Origin: PALSA-612 sp035652235
GTDB taxonomy: Bacteria; Actinomycetota; Thermoleophilia; Gaiellales; Gaiellaceae
Assembly (NCBI GenBank): GCA_035652235.1
Contig: DASREE010000023.1
Span: 1-64,000 of the forward strand
Direction of reading: 5' to 3'
DNA: 64,000 nt
Shown here piece after piece: positions 32,666-42,200 of this stretch. Position numbers and translations under genes: made by a program. The notes under the pieces were generated by a model, which made no database searches, was not told where the DNA came from, and saw only the letters and a list, made by a program, of their open reading frames with translations. Position 1 is the first letter of the stretch, and every line of letters starts with the position of its first letter.

Positions 32666-33055
32666 TCAGCCGACCGTCGCGATCGCCTCGATCTCGACGA
32701 GGATCCCGGGCGGCAGCTCGACCCCGACCGTCGAGCGCGCGGGCGGGCGCTCGCCGACGTGCCGGCGGTAGACCTCGTTCATGCCTGCGAAGTCGTCGAG
32801 CGTGCGCAGAAAGACCGTCGTCTTGACCAGCCGGTCGAGGCTCGAGCCCGCCGCCTCGAGCACGGCGGCGATGTTGGCGAGCACCTGCTCGGTCTGCTCC
32901 TCGACGGTGGCGCCGACGAGCCCGGAGCCGTCCGCCTTCGCGGCGACCTGGCCGGCGGTGAAGACGAAGCCGTTGGCGACGATCGCCTGCGAGTAGGGAG
33001 CCCCGCCAAAGGGGCCGGCCGCCCGGTCCGTCGAGATCACGGTCTTCTCCTGCAC
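32666..33055 (-). CDS. ridA: RidA-family enamine/imine deaminase
   Basis: A 129-residue protein that hydrolyses reactive enamines and imines formed by PLP enzymes. It shows the family pattern GPFGGAPYSQAIVANGFVFTAGQ, the Arg of MNEVYRRHV...PPARSTVGV, and the terminal EIEAIA. It begins at GTG 33055, two bases after the stop of the HisB-like gene, and is the last gene of the murA unit. Confidence 0.93.
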   Translation of the reverse strand: MQEKTVISTDRAAGPFGGAPYSQAIVANGFVFTAGQVAAKADGSGLVGATVEEQTEQVLANIAAVLEAAGSSLDRLVKTTVFLRTLDDFAGMNEVYRRHVGERPPARSTVGVELPPGILVEIEAIATVG

Positions 33056-33057
33056 GA

Positions 33058-33600
33058 CTACTCCTTTCCGGGGGGACGAGGGCGCGCCGCCTGCGCGAGC
33101 GCCACGCCGAGCGCCTTGAAGATCGCCTCCAGCACGTGCTGCGGGTCCCGTCCCTCGATCAGGCGGACGTGCAGCGTCAGCCCGGCGCCCTCGGCCAGCT
33201 GGCGCAGGAACTCGGCGACGACGTCCGTGTCCAGGCCGCCGACGCGCGCCTCGGACAGATCGACGTTGGACACGACGAGCGGGCGCCCGGATGCCTCCAG
33301 CGCGACGTGCGCGAGCGCCTCGTCGGCGGGTACGGCGGACGACCCGTGCCCCCGTACGCCGGGGGCCCGCAGCGAGGCTGCCAGCGCGTCCCCGAGCGCG
33401 CGCCCGGCCGCCGCCACCTCGTCGGAGGCGGCCCCCGGCTCGACCTCGAGGGCGATGTCGAGCGACGCGTACCGGGCGAGCAGCGCGATCAGGTGGTCGA
33501 GGACGGCGAGCCCGGTGGAGACGGTCGAGCGCGGCCGGCCGCTGACCGCCGCCCGGACACGGAGACGCGGCCGGTCGGAGTCAGCTCTCGACGCGCTCAA
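33058..33600 (-). CDS. Degenerate imidazoleglycerol-phosphate dehydratase (HisB)-like protein
   Basis: A 180-residue protein with the HisB fold: LAVLDHLIALLARY at 31-44, SGRPLVV, GGLDTDVVAEFL at 121-132, TLHV at 142-145 and EAIFKAL at 158-164. The metal-binding residues are largely lost: the DHH-x-VED motif is replaced around 56-66 (GAASDEVAAAG), ARHG is ARYA, and the final HH is Q154-H155. Catalysis of the histidine step is therefore unlikely. It starts at TTG inside the end of murA and is followed by ridA; no other his genes are in the window. Confidence 0.8.
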   Translation of the reverse strand: MSASRADSDRPRLRVRAAVSGRPRSTVSTGLAVLDHLIALLARYASLDIALEVEPGAASDEVAAAGRALGDALAASLRAPGVRGHGSSAVPADEALAHVALEASGRPLVVSNVDLSEARVGGLDTDVVAEFLRQLAEGAGLTLHVRLIEGRDPQHVLEAIFKALGVALAQAARPRPPGKE

Positions 33601-34885
33601 TCCGCGCTCCGAGCCCGCGCAGCCGATCGTCGATGCGCTCGTAGCCGCGGTCGATCTGGCCGATGTTCGCGATCGTCGACGTGCCCTCGGCGCACAGGCT
33701 CGCGATCAGCATCGCCATGCCCGCACGGATGTCGGGGCTCTCCATCTGCTCGCCGTACAGCTTCGACGGGCCGGAGACGACGACGCGGTGCGGATCGCAG
33801 ACGATGATCCTCGCCCCCATGCGGACGAGCTTGTCGACGAAGAAGAGCCGGCTCTCGAACATCTTCTCGAAGATCAACACCGTCCCCTCGGCCTGCGTCG
33901 CGAGCACGACCGCGATCGAGGTCAGGTCGGCGGGGAAGGCCGGCCACGGCCCGTCGTCGATCTTCGGGATCTGGCCGCCGAGGTCGTCGCGCACGACCAG
34001 GCGCTGGCCGCCCGGGACGCGGACGGTCGAGCCCTCGACCTGCATCGACACGCCGAGACGGTCGAAGACCGGGGTGATGGCGACGAGGTCGTCCGCGCGG
34101 ACGTCGTCGACGACGATCTCGCCGGGTGTGACCGCGCCGAGGCCGACGAAGCTCGCCACCTCGATGTGGTCGGCCGCCAGCCGGTACTCCCCGCCGCCGA
34201 GCCGCGTCACCCCGCGCACGCGCAGGACGTTGGAGCCGACGCCGTCGATCTCCGCCCCGAGCGAGCACAGGAACCTGCACAGATCCTGCACGTGCGGCTC
34301 GCAGGCGGCGTTGCCGATCACCGTCTCGCCGGCGGCGAGCGACGCCGCCATGACCGCGTTCTCCGTCCCGGTCACGCTCGCCTCGTCGAGGAACAGGCTC
34401 GCGCCGCGGAGCACGCCCTCGAGCTCGAACCTGCGGCCGATGGTCGTGTGCGCGCCCAGCGCCTCGAAGGCGTGGATGTGCGTGTCGATCCGGCGCCGGC
34501 CGATCACGTCGCCGCCCGGCGGGGGCACGGCGACGCGCCCGCAGCGCGCGAGGAGCGGCCCGGCGAGGAGCAGCGACGCGCGGATCTCCCGGCTCAGCTG
34601 CTCGTCGAGATCCGCCGTCGACACGTCCTCCACGTGCACGCGGACCTCGTTGCGGCCGGTCCACTCCGCGTCGGCGCCGATCGAGCGGAGCAGGTCGAGC
34701 ATCACCTCCACGTCCCGAATCCGCGGCATGTTGTCGAGCACGACCGGCTCGCTCGTGAGCACGCAGGCGGCCAGGATGGGCAGGGCCGCGTTCTTGTTCC
34801 CGCTCGCGCGGACACGCCCGGAAAGGGGGCACCCTCCCTCGATCACGAACGTCTCCCTCAACGCACCGGCGACGGCGGTCCCCAC
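33581..34885 (-). CDS. murA: UDP-N-acetylglucosamine 1-carboxyvinyltransferase (MurA)
   Basis: First committed step of peptidoglycan synthesis. The 434-residue protein has GNKNAALPIL, two repeated EPSP-like domains and the loop PPPGGDVIGRRRID. The loop residue that is normally Cys (attacked by fosfomycin) is D126, as in Mycobacterium MurA, so intrinsic fosfomycin resistance is expected. The start at GTG 34885 is uncertain: the GTG at 34846 has GAGGGAG six bases upstream but would cut the conserved FVIEGG beta-strand. It shares a promoter element with the divergent HD-domain gene. Confidence 0.95.
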   Translation of the reverse strand: MGTAVAGALRETFVIEGGCPLSGRVRASGNKNAALPILAACVLTSEPVVLDNMPRIRDVEVMLDLLRSIGADAEWTGRNEVRVHVEDVSTADLDEQLSREIRASLLLAGPLLARCGRVAVPPPGGDVIGRRRIDTHIHAFEALGAHTTIGRRFELEGVLRGASLFLDEASVTGTENAVMAASLAAGETVIGNAACEPHVQDLCRFLCSLGAEIDGVGSNVLRVRGVTRLGGGEYRLAADHIEVASFVGLGAVTPGEIVVDDVRADDLVAITPVFDRLGVSMQVEGSTVRVPGGQRLVVRDDLGGQIPKIDDGPWPAFPADLTSIAVVLATQAEGTVLIFEKMFESRLFFVDKLVRMGARIIVCDPHRVVVSGPSKLYGEQMESPDIRAGMAMLIASLCAEGTSTIANIGQIDRGYERIDDRLRGLGARIERVES

Positions 34886-34893
34886 AGAGGAAG

Positions 34894-34900
34894 TACCCTA
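34894..34900. promoter_or_regulatory. Shared symmetric -10 (TACCCTA) between murA and HD gene
   Basis: TACCCT on the plus strand and TAGGGT on the minus strand overlap in TACCCTA. Each is nine bases from the GTG start of its gene (murA 34885, HD protein 34909). Confidence 0.45.
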
Positions 34901-34908
34901 CCGATCCC

Positions 34909-35481
34909 GTGCCGCCGACACGTGACCAGGCCTGGGCGACGCTGACGACGTACACGAAGAGCGAGGCGCTGCTCCGCCACGCGCTCGGCGTGGAAGCCTG
35001 CATGAGCTGGTACGCGCGCCGCTTCGGCGAGGACGAGCAGCTGTGGCGCGTCGTCGGCCTGCTGCACGACTTCGACTACGAGATGCATCCGACCCTGGAC
35101 GCGCACCCGCAGGACGGCGCGCCGATCCTGCGCGAGGAGGGCTATCCGGAGGAGGTGATCGACGCGGTCCTGTCACATGCCGACCACCTCTCGCTGCCAC
35201 GCGACACGCCGCTGAAGAAGACGCTGTTCGCCTGCGACGAGCTGTCGGGCTTCGTGGCGGCCTGCTCGCTCGTCCGGCCGGACGGGATCGCCTCGCTCGA
35301 GCCGAAGTCGGTGCGCAAGAAGCTCAAGCAGCCCTCGTTCGCCGCCGGCGTGCACCGCGACGAGGTGTACGCGGGTGCGGAGCTGCTCGGCCTCGACTTC
35401 GACGAGCACGTCGCCAACGTGATCGCGGCGATGCGCGAGGCAGCTCCGGCGCTCGGGCTCGACCGCGGGAGCGAGCACTAG
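34909..35481 (+). CDS. HD-domain phosphohydrolase
   Basis: A 190-residue protein with the HD metal-dependent hydrolase pattern: H24 in LLRHALGVEACM, H53-D54 in GLLHDFDYE, and H90 in LSHADH. Such proteins cleave phosphates from nucleotides or small phosphomonoesters; the substrate cannot be read. It starts at GTG 34909, only 23 bases from murA in the opposite direction. It is monocistronic, ending about 60 bp before the convergent aminotransferase. Confidence 0.85.
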   Translation: MPPTRDQAWATLTTYTKSEALLRHALGVEACMSWYARRFGEDEQLWRVVGLLHDFDYEMHPTLDAHPQDGAPILREEGYPEEVIDAVLSHADHLSLPRDTPLKKTLFACDELSGFVAACSLVRPDGIASLEPKSVRKKLKQPSFAAGVHRDEVYAGAELLGLDFDEHVANVIAAMREAAPALGLDRGSEH

Positions 35482-35541
35482 TGCCCTGTCCGGGGAGTAC
35501 GGCGCGCCCTGGCGGCTGCAAAGCTGCGCCGCGCGTCGTCC

Positions 35542-36657
35542 TCAGTCGCGCCCATATGACCTGCGGCGACTCGGGCGCCCGGCGCGCAGACCGTCGAGCA
35601 GCCGCGCGAGATCGCCGTCCGACGTCCAGTACCCGCAGGAGACGCGGACAAGACCGCTGCCCGGGATCTCCCGCACGACGACGCCCTGTGCCTGGAGCCT
35701 CCGCACCACCTCGGCCGGCTCGCCCCGCGGACGGAAAGACACGAGCGTCGACTGCCCCGTCGCCGTGGCGACGTCGACGTGCTCGGAGAGCAGGGCGCGG
35801 CAGCGCGCCGCCATCTCGCGCGCCCGCTGGAAGCGCCACTCGGGGACCGCGTCGAGGGCCGCCTCGAAGCCGGCGAGTTGAGCGGCGCCGAGGGCATGGT
35901 CGAAGCGGCTTGCGCCCGGCCTCGGATCGAACGAGCCGTCCGGCCGGTGGGCCTGCTGCGACAGGTAGCTCGGCGCCGCGACGCGCAGCGAGTCGGGCTC
36001 TCGCACGTACAGCGCGCCGACGCCGTCCGGTCCGCACGGCCACTTCTGCCCGGAGACGGTGTAGTAGTCGTAGGGCGCGGCGGCGACGGGGATCGCACCG
36101 GCCGCCTGGGCCCCGTCGACGAGGGTCGGCAGGCCCGTCTGCGCCTTCAGCTCCGCCACCGGGAGCACGTTGCCGGTCACCCACGAGACGTGCGAGAGCG
36201 CAAGGAGCCGTGTCTTCGGCGTCACGGCCGCGAGCAGGCGCTCGAGCGCCGCCGGCGGGGCGAGGCCGCGCGTCCCCGCCACCCGGATGCGCGCGCCGGA
36301 CGCGTGCAGCGCGCCCAGGAGCCCGAAGTGCTCCTCGTCGGTCGTGACCACCTCGTCCTCCGGCTCGAGCCCGAGCCCGAGCAGGACGGTGTTGCAGCCG
36401 TTCGTCGTCGACGCGGTCAGCGCCACCCGCTCGGCCGGGACGCCGATCAGCGCCGCGACCTTCGCCCGCACCCGCTCGCGCCGCCCGCGGACGGCGGCGA
36501 CGTACTCGGCGCCCGACCGCCCGGCGGCGAGGTCGAGGAGCGACTGCGCGACCATCGCCTCGACCGTCGCCCGCGCGAGCGGCCCGTTCGTGCCGGCGTT
36601 GAGGTAGGCGACGCGCTCGAGCACCGGGAAAGCGGCGCGCGCTTCCTCGAAGGTCAC
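35542..36657 (-). CDS. Class V aminotransferase-like PLP enzyme
   Basis: A 371-residue PLP protein of the SufS/CsdA and isopenicillin epimerase group. The PLP lysine is K205 in YTVSGQKWPCGPDG, with D181 in LVDGAQAAG and the N-terminal YLNAGTNGP. It lacks the cysteine expected in a cysteine desulfurase active loop, so desulfuration is not established. GTG start overlaps the exonuclease-type gene stop as GTGA. Substrate unknown. Confidence 0.85.
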   Translation of the reverse strand: MTFEEARAAFPVLERVAYLNAGTNGPLARATVEAMVAQSLLDLAAGRSGAEYVAAVRGRRERVRAKVAALIGVPAERVALTASTTNGCNTVLLGLGLEPEDEVVTTDEEHFGLLGALHASGARIRVAGTRGLAPPAALERLLAAVTPKTRLLALSHVSWVTGNVLPVAELKAQTGLPTLVDGAQAAGAIPVAAAPYDYYTVSGQKWPCGPDGVGALYVREPDSLRVAAPSYLSQQAHRPDGSFDPRPGASRFDHALGAAQLAGFEAALDAVPEWRFQRAREMAARCRALLSEHVDVATATGQSTLVSFRPRGEPAEVVRRLQAQGVVVREIPGSGLVRVSCGYWTSDGDLARLLDGLRAGRPSRRRSYGRD

Positions 36658-37328
36658 GGCAGCGTGAGCTCCACGGGGGCGTGATCGGAGAGCACGACGC
36701 CATTGTGCCGCCGCCGCTCGAGCGGCCACGTCGCGAGCGGCGTCGCCACGGCGCCGCGCACGAGGATGTGGTCGACGCCGGCCCCGGGCGCGGAGAAGCC
36801 GGGAAGCTCGAGCCGGGCGTTGAAGTCGCCGGCCAGCACGAGCGGCTCGCCTGCGCGCAGCCGCCCGTCGAGCCAGGCGAGCGCCGCCGCCGTCTCCTCC
36901 TCCGCGGCGGCGCCCGACAGGTGCAGGTTGGCGACGACGAGCCGGTCGTCCACCCTCACGGCCTGGCAGGCGCGCGCGTGCTCCCCCCGCCTGCTGACCC
37001 GGACGTGCCCGAGGTCGCCTGCCTGCAGCTGCGGCTGGACGAGGATGGCGTTCGCCTGGCCGGAGAAGGCGGAGCGGAGCAGGCCGTGGTGGAGATCGGT
37101 CAGCGCCCGGCCGGCGAGCATGCCGAGCGGCGCCGGCCGCGTGCGCGCGGCGAACACCTGCATGCCGCTCCAGCAGGCGAGCCGCCTGATCGACCACAGG
37201 GGCAGCTCCTGCAGGCAGAGCACGTCCGGCCGGTCGGCCGTCGCGAGGCGCACGGCCTGCTCCAGGTAGCCGCGCCTGCCCGCCGGATGCGAGCGGCCGT
37301 GGTACACGTTCCAGCTGCGGATCAGCAT
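36654..37328 (-). CDS. Endonuclease/exonuclease/phosphatase (EEP) family protein
   Basis: A 224-residue metal-dependent hydrolase with the EEP catalytic set: N7 in RSWNVYHG, E41 in LCLQELPLW, the GDFNAR motif and the terminal SDHAPVEL. This family includes DNA repair nucleases and sphingomyelinase/phosphatase-type enzymes; substrate is unknown. It is coupled to the downstream aminotransferase by GTGA. ATG 37328 lies 13 bases from TAGACT. Confidence 0.88.
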   Translation of the reverse strand: MLIRSWNVYHGRSHPAGRRGYLEQAVRLATADRPDVLCLQELPLWSIRRLACWSGMQVFAARTRPAPLGMLAGRALTDLHHGLLRSAFSGQANAILVQPQLQAGDLGHVRVSRRGEHARACQAVRVDDRLVVANLHLSGAAAEEETAAALAWLDGRLRAGEPLVLAGDFNARLELPGFSAPGAGVDHILVRGAVATPLATWPLERRRHNGVVLSDHAPVELTLP

Positions 37329-37340
37329 CGACGGGCGGAC

Positions 37341-37347
37341 TAGTCTA
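37341..37347. promoter_or_regulatory. Shared symmetric -10 (TAGTCTA) between EEP gene and glycosyltransferase
   Basis: TAGTCT on plus and TAGACT on minus overlap in TAGTCTA, 12 and 13 bases from the starts at 37359 and 37328. A single core could drive both genes. Confidence 0.4.
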
Positions 37348-37358
37348 GGCCGGTCTCC

Positions 37359-38414
37359 GTGCACGTCGTCCTCGCCGATCCCCCCGCCTTCACGCCGCAG
37401 TACGACCATGCGCTCGCGGCCGCCCTCGCCGCGCGCGGCGCCCGAGTCGAGCTCGCCACCGCGCCCTTCCGCTTCGGCGAGCTTCCGCCTGCACGCGGCT
37501 ACCGGCGGCTCGAGCTGTTCTACCCGGTCAGCTCGCGACTCTTCCGCCGCTCGCCCCTGCGGCTGCCCGTGAAGGCGCTCGAGCACCCGCTCGGGATGGC
37601 CCGTCTGGCCGCCCTCCGCCCCGACGTCGTCCACCTGCAGTGGCTCGCCTGGCCGCGGCTCGATCGTGCGCTGCTGCGCCTGCGAGCGCCGGCCGTGTTC
37701 ACAGCCCACGACCTGCTCCCGCGGCGCTCGGCGGCGCAGACAGGGCTGTGGCTCGCGCTCTTCCGGCGCTTCCGGCGGGTCGTCGTCCACAGCGAGCGGG
37801 GACGGGACACGCTCGCCGCTCTGGGCGTGCCCGAACAGGTGCTCCGGGTCATCCCCCACCCCGTCTTCCCGAGCGACCCGGCCCGCGCCGACGACGGGCG
37901 CACGCTCCTCTCGCTCGGGGTCATCCGCCCGTACAAGGGGCTGTCCGACGCGATCGCGGCCGCGAAGGCGGCGGACGGCGCGCGGCTGCTCGTCGTCGGC
38001 GACCCGGCTGAGCCGGTCGCCCGCTACCAGGCCGAGGCGGGTGCCGTCGCCGAGTGGCGGCTCGGCTACCTCCCGGACCGCGAGCTCGACCGCGCGCTCG
38101 GAGAGGCGACCATCGCCGTCTTCCCGTACCGCGCCGAGATCGACCAGTCCGGGGCGCTCCTGCGCGCGCTCGGCGCCGGCGTGCCCGCGGTCGTGTACGA
38201 CGTCGGCGGGCTGGCCGAACCCGTGCGGGCGTACGGCGCCGGGCGCGTCGTCCCCGCCGGCGATGTCGGCGCGCTCACGACCGCCGTCGCGGAGCTGCTC
38301 GGCGACCACGCGGCGCTGGAGGCGGCCCGTGCCGGCGCCCTGCGGGCCCGCTCCGAGCTGACCTGGGAGCGGGCCGCCGCCGCCCATCTCATCGTGTACG
38401 AGGAGGTCGCGTGA
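37359..38414 (+). CDS. Glycosyltransferase family 4-type enzyme
   Basis: A 351-residue GT-B enzyme transferring a sugar from a nucleotide donor. The N-terminal half contains HDLLPRRSAA and WLALFRRFRRVVVHSERG; the C-terminal half has LGVIRPYKGL and the E/GDVGA donor region EIDQSGALLRALGAGVPAVVYDVGGLAE. It has no membrane helix. Acceptor and product are unknown. GTG start, with no strong ribosome site. Its stop overlaps the next start as GTGA. Confidence 0.9.
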   Translation: MHVVLADPPAFTPQYDHALAAALAARGARVELATAPFRFGELPPARGYRRLELFYPVSSRLFRRSPLRLPVKALEHPLGMARLAALRPDVVHLQWLAWPRLDRALLRLRAPAVFTAHDLLPRRSAAQTGLWLALFRRFRRVVVHSERGRDTLAALGVPEQVLRVIPHPVFPSDPARADDGRTLLSLGVIRPYKGLSDAIAAAKAADGARLLVVGDPAEPVARYQAEAGAVAEWRLGYLPDRELDRALGEATIAVFPYRAEIDQSGALLRALGAGVPAVVYDVGGLAEPVRAYGAGRVVPAGDVGALTTAVAELLGDHAALEAARAGALRARSELTWERAAAAHLIVYEEVA

Positions 38415-38722
38415 GACGCCGGGGCCGCTTCGACGACGTCGTCTCCAGGCAGCTCGACCTGTTCGAGCGCGACCACGGCGACCTGATCGCCGAGTGCGAG
38501 CGCGCCGAGCGCGCGTACGACCGGGCCGGCCGCGAGGACGCCGAGGAGCGCTACGGCGAGTACGCCGAGCTCGTCGAGAGCGGGACGGACATCCTCGCCA
38601 GCCTGCGCTCCACCTTCCGCTCGACGCTCGACGAGGAGGCCGGGGAGGAGTACGAGGCGGCGTTCAACCGCGCGGTGGCGAGGCGCCTGCCCCGCTTCGC
38701 GCTCGAGATCGAGGACGCCTGA
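38411..38722 (+). CDS. Small helical protein of unknown function
   Basis: A 103-residue acidic, mostly helical protein with repeated E-x2-R pattern, likely a coiled coil or helical hairpin. The start GTG overlaps the glycosyltransferase stop as GTGA. No catalytic motif is seen. It may partner with the glycosyltransferase by translational coupling; the family is not recognised. Confidence 0.7.
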   Translation: MRRRGRFDDVVSRQLDLFERDHGDLIAECERAERAYDRAGREDAEERYGEYAELVESGTDILASLRSTFRSTLDEEAGEEYEAAFNRAVARRLPRFALEIEDA

Positions 38723-39178
38723 TCAGGAGGCCGGCGGCGACGCGCCCCGGCGGCGCAGGAAGGCGGCAACCACGATCGACATCGTCACGGCGATTCCCAG
38801 GCCGCCGAGGACGCCCACCACGACCGGCAGCGACGACGTGTCCGAGGACGCCGTCGCGAGCGCGAGCGTCCGCCGCGGCACGACCGCCAGCTGCCGGCCT
38901 GCCCGCGTCTGCAGGGCGTGCCGGAGCTCGTCCTCCAGGTCGGAGTAGATGCGCAGGTCGGTCGGCGCGTTCGCCATCGCCGCGCGGTAGCAGCCGAGCG
39001 GGTACGCGCCCTCGATTGCCCCGTCGTTGGCCCAGTCCGCGATGACCGCGCGCCAGCAGGTGGAGGTCGCGGCGGCGGGGACGGCACGGGCGGCGCGAGG
39101 CGCTGCGGCCAGCACCCCGGCTGCGAGGAGCAGGGCGAGAGCCCCGGCGGCGAGCCGGAGCTGGGGGTCGATGCGCAT
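38723..39178 (-). CDS. Exported membrane-anchored hypothetical protein
   Basis: A 151-residue protein with a signal peptide (about 5-33, Ala/Leu-rich, ending ARAVPAA), a short extracellular domain (about 38-115) containing CWRAVI and LGCYRA, which could form a disulfide, and one C-terminal transmembrane helix (about 118-140) followed by RRR. The domain topology resembles sortase-independent surface proteins. Family unknown. The 90-bp gap upstream is AT-richer than its surroundings. Confidence 0.72.
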   Translation of the reverse strand: MRIDPQLRLAAGALALLLAAGVLAAAPRAARAVPAAATSTCWRAVIADWANDGAIEGAYPLGCYRAAMANAPTDLRIYSDLEDELRHALQTRAGRQLAVVPRRTLALATASSDTSSLPVVVGVLGGLGIAVTMSIVVAAFLRRRGASPPAS

Positions 39179-39268
39179 CCGACACGGGATTACCGATTTC
39201 GAGATGCCTCAAACGTGAAAAGCCTGCAAATCCGGTCACACCCGGTGAGCTGCTGCGCGCCGGGCCAG

Positions 39269-42200
39269 TCAGCGGTGGCCGAAGTGGTGTGCGCGCGGAA
39301 GCGACGAGCGGGCCTGCTCGAGCCCGGCGGCCGCGCGAGCGAGCGGCGCGAGCGACGCCAGACGGGAGACGACGACGTTCACGTTGCGCCCGAGACGCTC
39401 CAGCCGCCCGCGCGCGAGGAGCAGCGACTCTCCGCGGACGAGCGGTCGGAAGCGCTCGTACACGGCGGGCGGCACGACGAGGTTGACCAGGCCGAGCTCG
39501 TCCTCGAGGAGCATGAAGACGACGCCGTTCGCGGTCGCCGGGCGCTGACGGGCGACGGCGAGGCCGGCGATCTCCACCTGCGCGCCGTGCCGGCGGTCGT
39601 CCAGCTCCCGGCTCGTCACCGCCGCTCCAGGCAGGTGCGGCCGGAGAAGCTCCAGCGGGTGCGGGCCGACGGAGACGCTCGTCGTCCGGTAGTCGGCGAG
39701 CATCCGCTCCCAGGGCGTCTGCTCGGGGAGCTGCGGCACCGGAGCCGTGGGCTCGAGCGGCAGGGCGAGCTGCTTCTCCGCCCCCTGCGTCCCCGGCACG
39801 GTCGCCGGCCGTGGGACGAGCCCGAGCTGCCAGAGGAGCGAGCGCCTCGGCTCGCCGAAGCAGTCGCAGGCACCGGACTCGACGAGCGCCTCGAGCCCGG
39901 CCCGGTCGAGCGGCGCGCGCTGGGCGAGGTCGCGGATCCCCGTGTACGGCTGCCCGGCGGCGAGCGCCTCCGCCTGCTCCTCCCCCACCCCGCTGACGTA
40001 GCCGAGGCCGATCCTGACGGCGAGCTCGGGGCGATCGGACTGCGGCTCGAGCGAGCAGCGCGCCTCGCTCGCGTTCACGTCCGGCGGCAGCACTCGCACG
40101 CCTCTGCGCTCGCCGTCGCGCACGAGGCTCGCCGGCGGGTAGAAGCCCATCGGCTGCGCGTTCAGGAGGGAGCAGAGGAACTCGGCCGGGAAGTGGTGGC
40201 GAAGCCACGCCGACTGGTAGGCGAGCAGGCCGAAGGCGGCCGCGTGCGACTTGGGGAAGCCGAAGCCGGAGAAGCCGACCAGCGTGTCGTACACGCGGTT
40301 CGCCGTCTCGCCGTCGACGCCCCGCTCGAGCGCCCCCGCGACGAAGCGCGCACGGTGGCTCTCGAGCGCCTCGTGGCTTCGCTTCCGGCTCATCGCGCGG
40401 CGGAGGCCCTCGGCCTCGCCGACCGTGAAGCCGGCGAGCGCCATCGCCACCTCCAGCACCTGGTCTTGGAAGACGACGACGCCGAGCGTCTCGCGCAGCG
40501 GCTCCGCGAGCGAGGGATGGTCGACCTCGGGCTCGTAGCCCGGATCCTCGCGCAGCCGTTGGCGCCGCTCGACGTACGGGTGCACGGCGCCCCCCTGGAT
40601 CGGCCCCGGCCGGACGAGGGCGACCTGCACGGTCAGGTCGTCGAGGTTCTCCGGCCGCGTCCTGAGCAGGCTCTGCATCTGCGCCCGGCTCTCGATCTGG
40701 AACACGCCGACGGTGTCCGCCTGCTGGATCTCCTCGTACACCGCCGGGTCGTCGAGCGGGATCCGGGAGAGGTCGATCGTCTCGCCGCGCGCGCGGGCGA
40801 TGCGGTCGACGCAGTCCTCGACCGCGGAGAGCATGCCGAGCCCGAGCAGGTCGATCTTCAGGAAGCCGGCGTCGGCGCACGAGTCCTTGTCCCACTGGCA
40901 GAGCAGGCGCCCGGCCATCGCCGCCGGCTGGACGGGCACGAGCTCGACGAGCGGGCGCGTCGAGATCACCATCCCGCCCGGGTGCTGCGAGACGTGCCGG
41001 GGCAGGCCGGCGATCTCCTTGCACAGCCAGCCGAGCGCCCGCCAGCGCCTGCAGGCGAGCTTGTCGCGACCGTCCGGAAGCGCCCGGAGCTCGTCCTCGA
41101 CCCGGTAGGGGTTGCCCTCCGTGATGCGCGCGAGCCGCTCGAGCTCGCCGAACGGCAGGCCGAGCGCCTTGCCGAGGTCGCGGATGGCGCCGCGCGCGTG
41201 GTAGGTCGAGAAGCTGGCGACGAGCGCCGCATGGCCGTGGCCGTAGCGCTCGCCGACGGCGACGATCAGCTTCTCGCGGATGTCGCGCGGAAAGTCGAGG
41301 TCGATGTCCGGGACGGCCGCCATCTCACGGTTGAGGAAGCGCCCGAGCGAGAGGCCGGCGGCGACCGGGTCGACGTGCGAGAGGCCGGTCAGGTAGCAGA
41401 CGATCGACCCGACCGAGCTCCCCCGCCCGCGGCCGGGTGGCAGGACGTGCCGTGGCGAGCCCGGGCCGCGCACCTCGAGCGCGATCTCCCGCGCCAGCTC
41501 GAGCACCTCGTGGTGGAGGAGGAAGAAGCCGGACAGGCCCAGGTCGGCGATCAGCCGGAGCTCCTCCTCGAGCCGCGCGCGGGCCGGCCGCTTGTGCCCG
41601 TTCGCGCCCGTGTAGCGCTCCGCGAACGCACGCTCGCAGACGCGGCGCAGCTGGAGGTCGGAGGGGTCGTCGCGGTCGGAGAAGTCCGGGTAGCGATAGC
41701 CGAGCTCCTGCGTGAGGTCGAACTCGAGCCGCTCGGCGAGCTCGCGCGTCCTGGCGACGGCGTCCCGGTCGTCCGGGAAGCGCTCGGACGCCTCCGCGGG
41801 CGCAAGGAGGACGCTCTCCCGGTTGCCGCGCCGCTCGGGCTCGCACGCCTCGAGCGAGGTCCGGTTCTTGACGGCGACGAGCGCGTCCTGGAGCAGCGCA
41901 CGGCTCGGCCGGTGGGCGTGCACGTCGCCGGTCGCGACCGTCGGCACGCCGAGCGCCGCTGCGAGCTCGCGAAGCGCCGCGTTGCGGCGGGCGTCGCCTC
42001 GCAGGTAGGGTCGCTGCAGCTCGACCGCGAACCTGTCGCGCCCGAACGCGCCCGCGAGCTCCGCGGCGCCGTTCGGGTCGCGCACGGCGAGACCGTGCCG
42101 GGCGCAGCCGGACAGGCAGACGAGCCCCTCGTTCAGCTCGGCGAGCAGACGGCGGTCGAGCGCCGGCGGCAGCGGTTCTGCGCCCCCCTTCGGACGCGTG

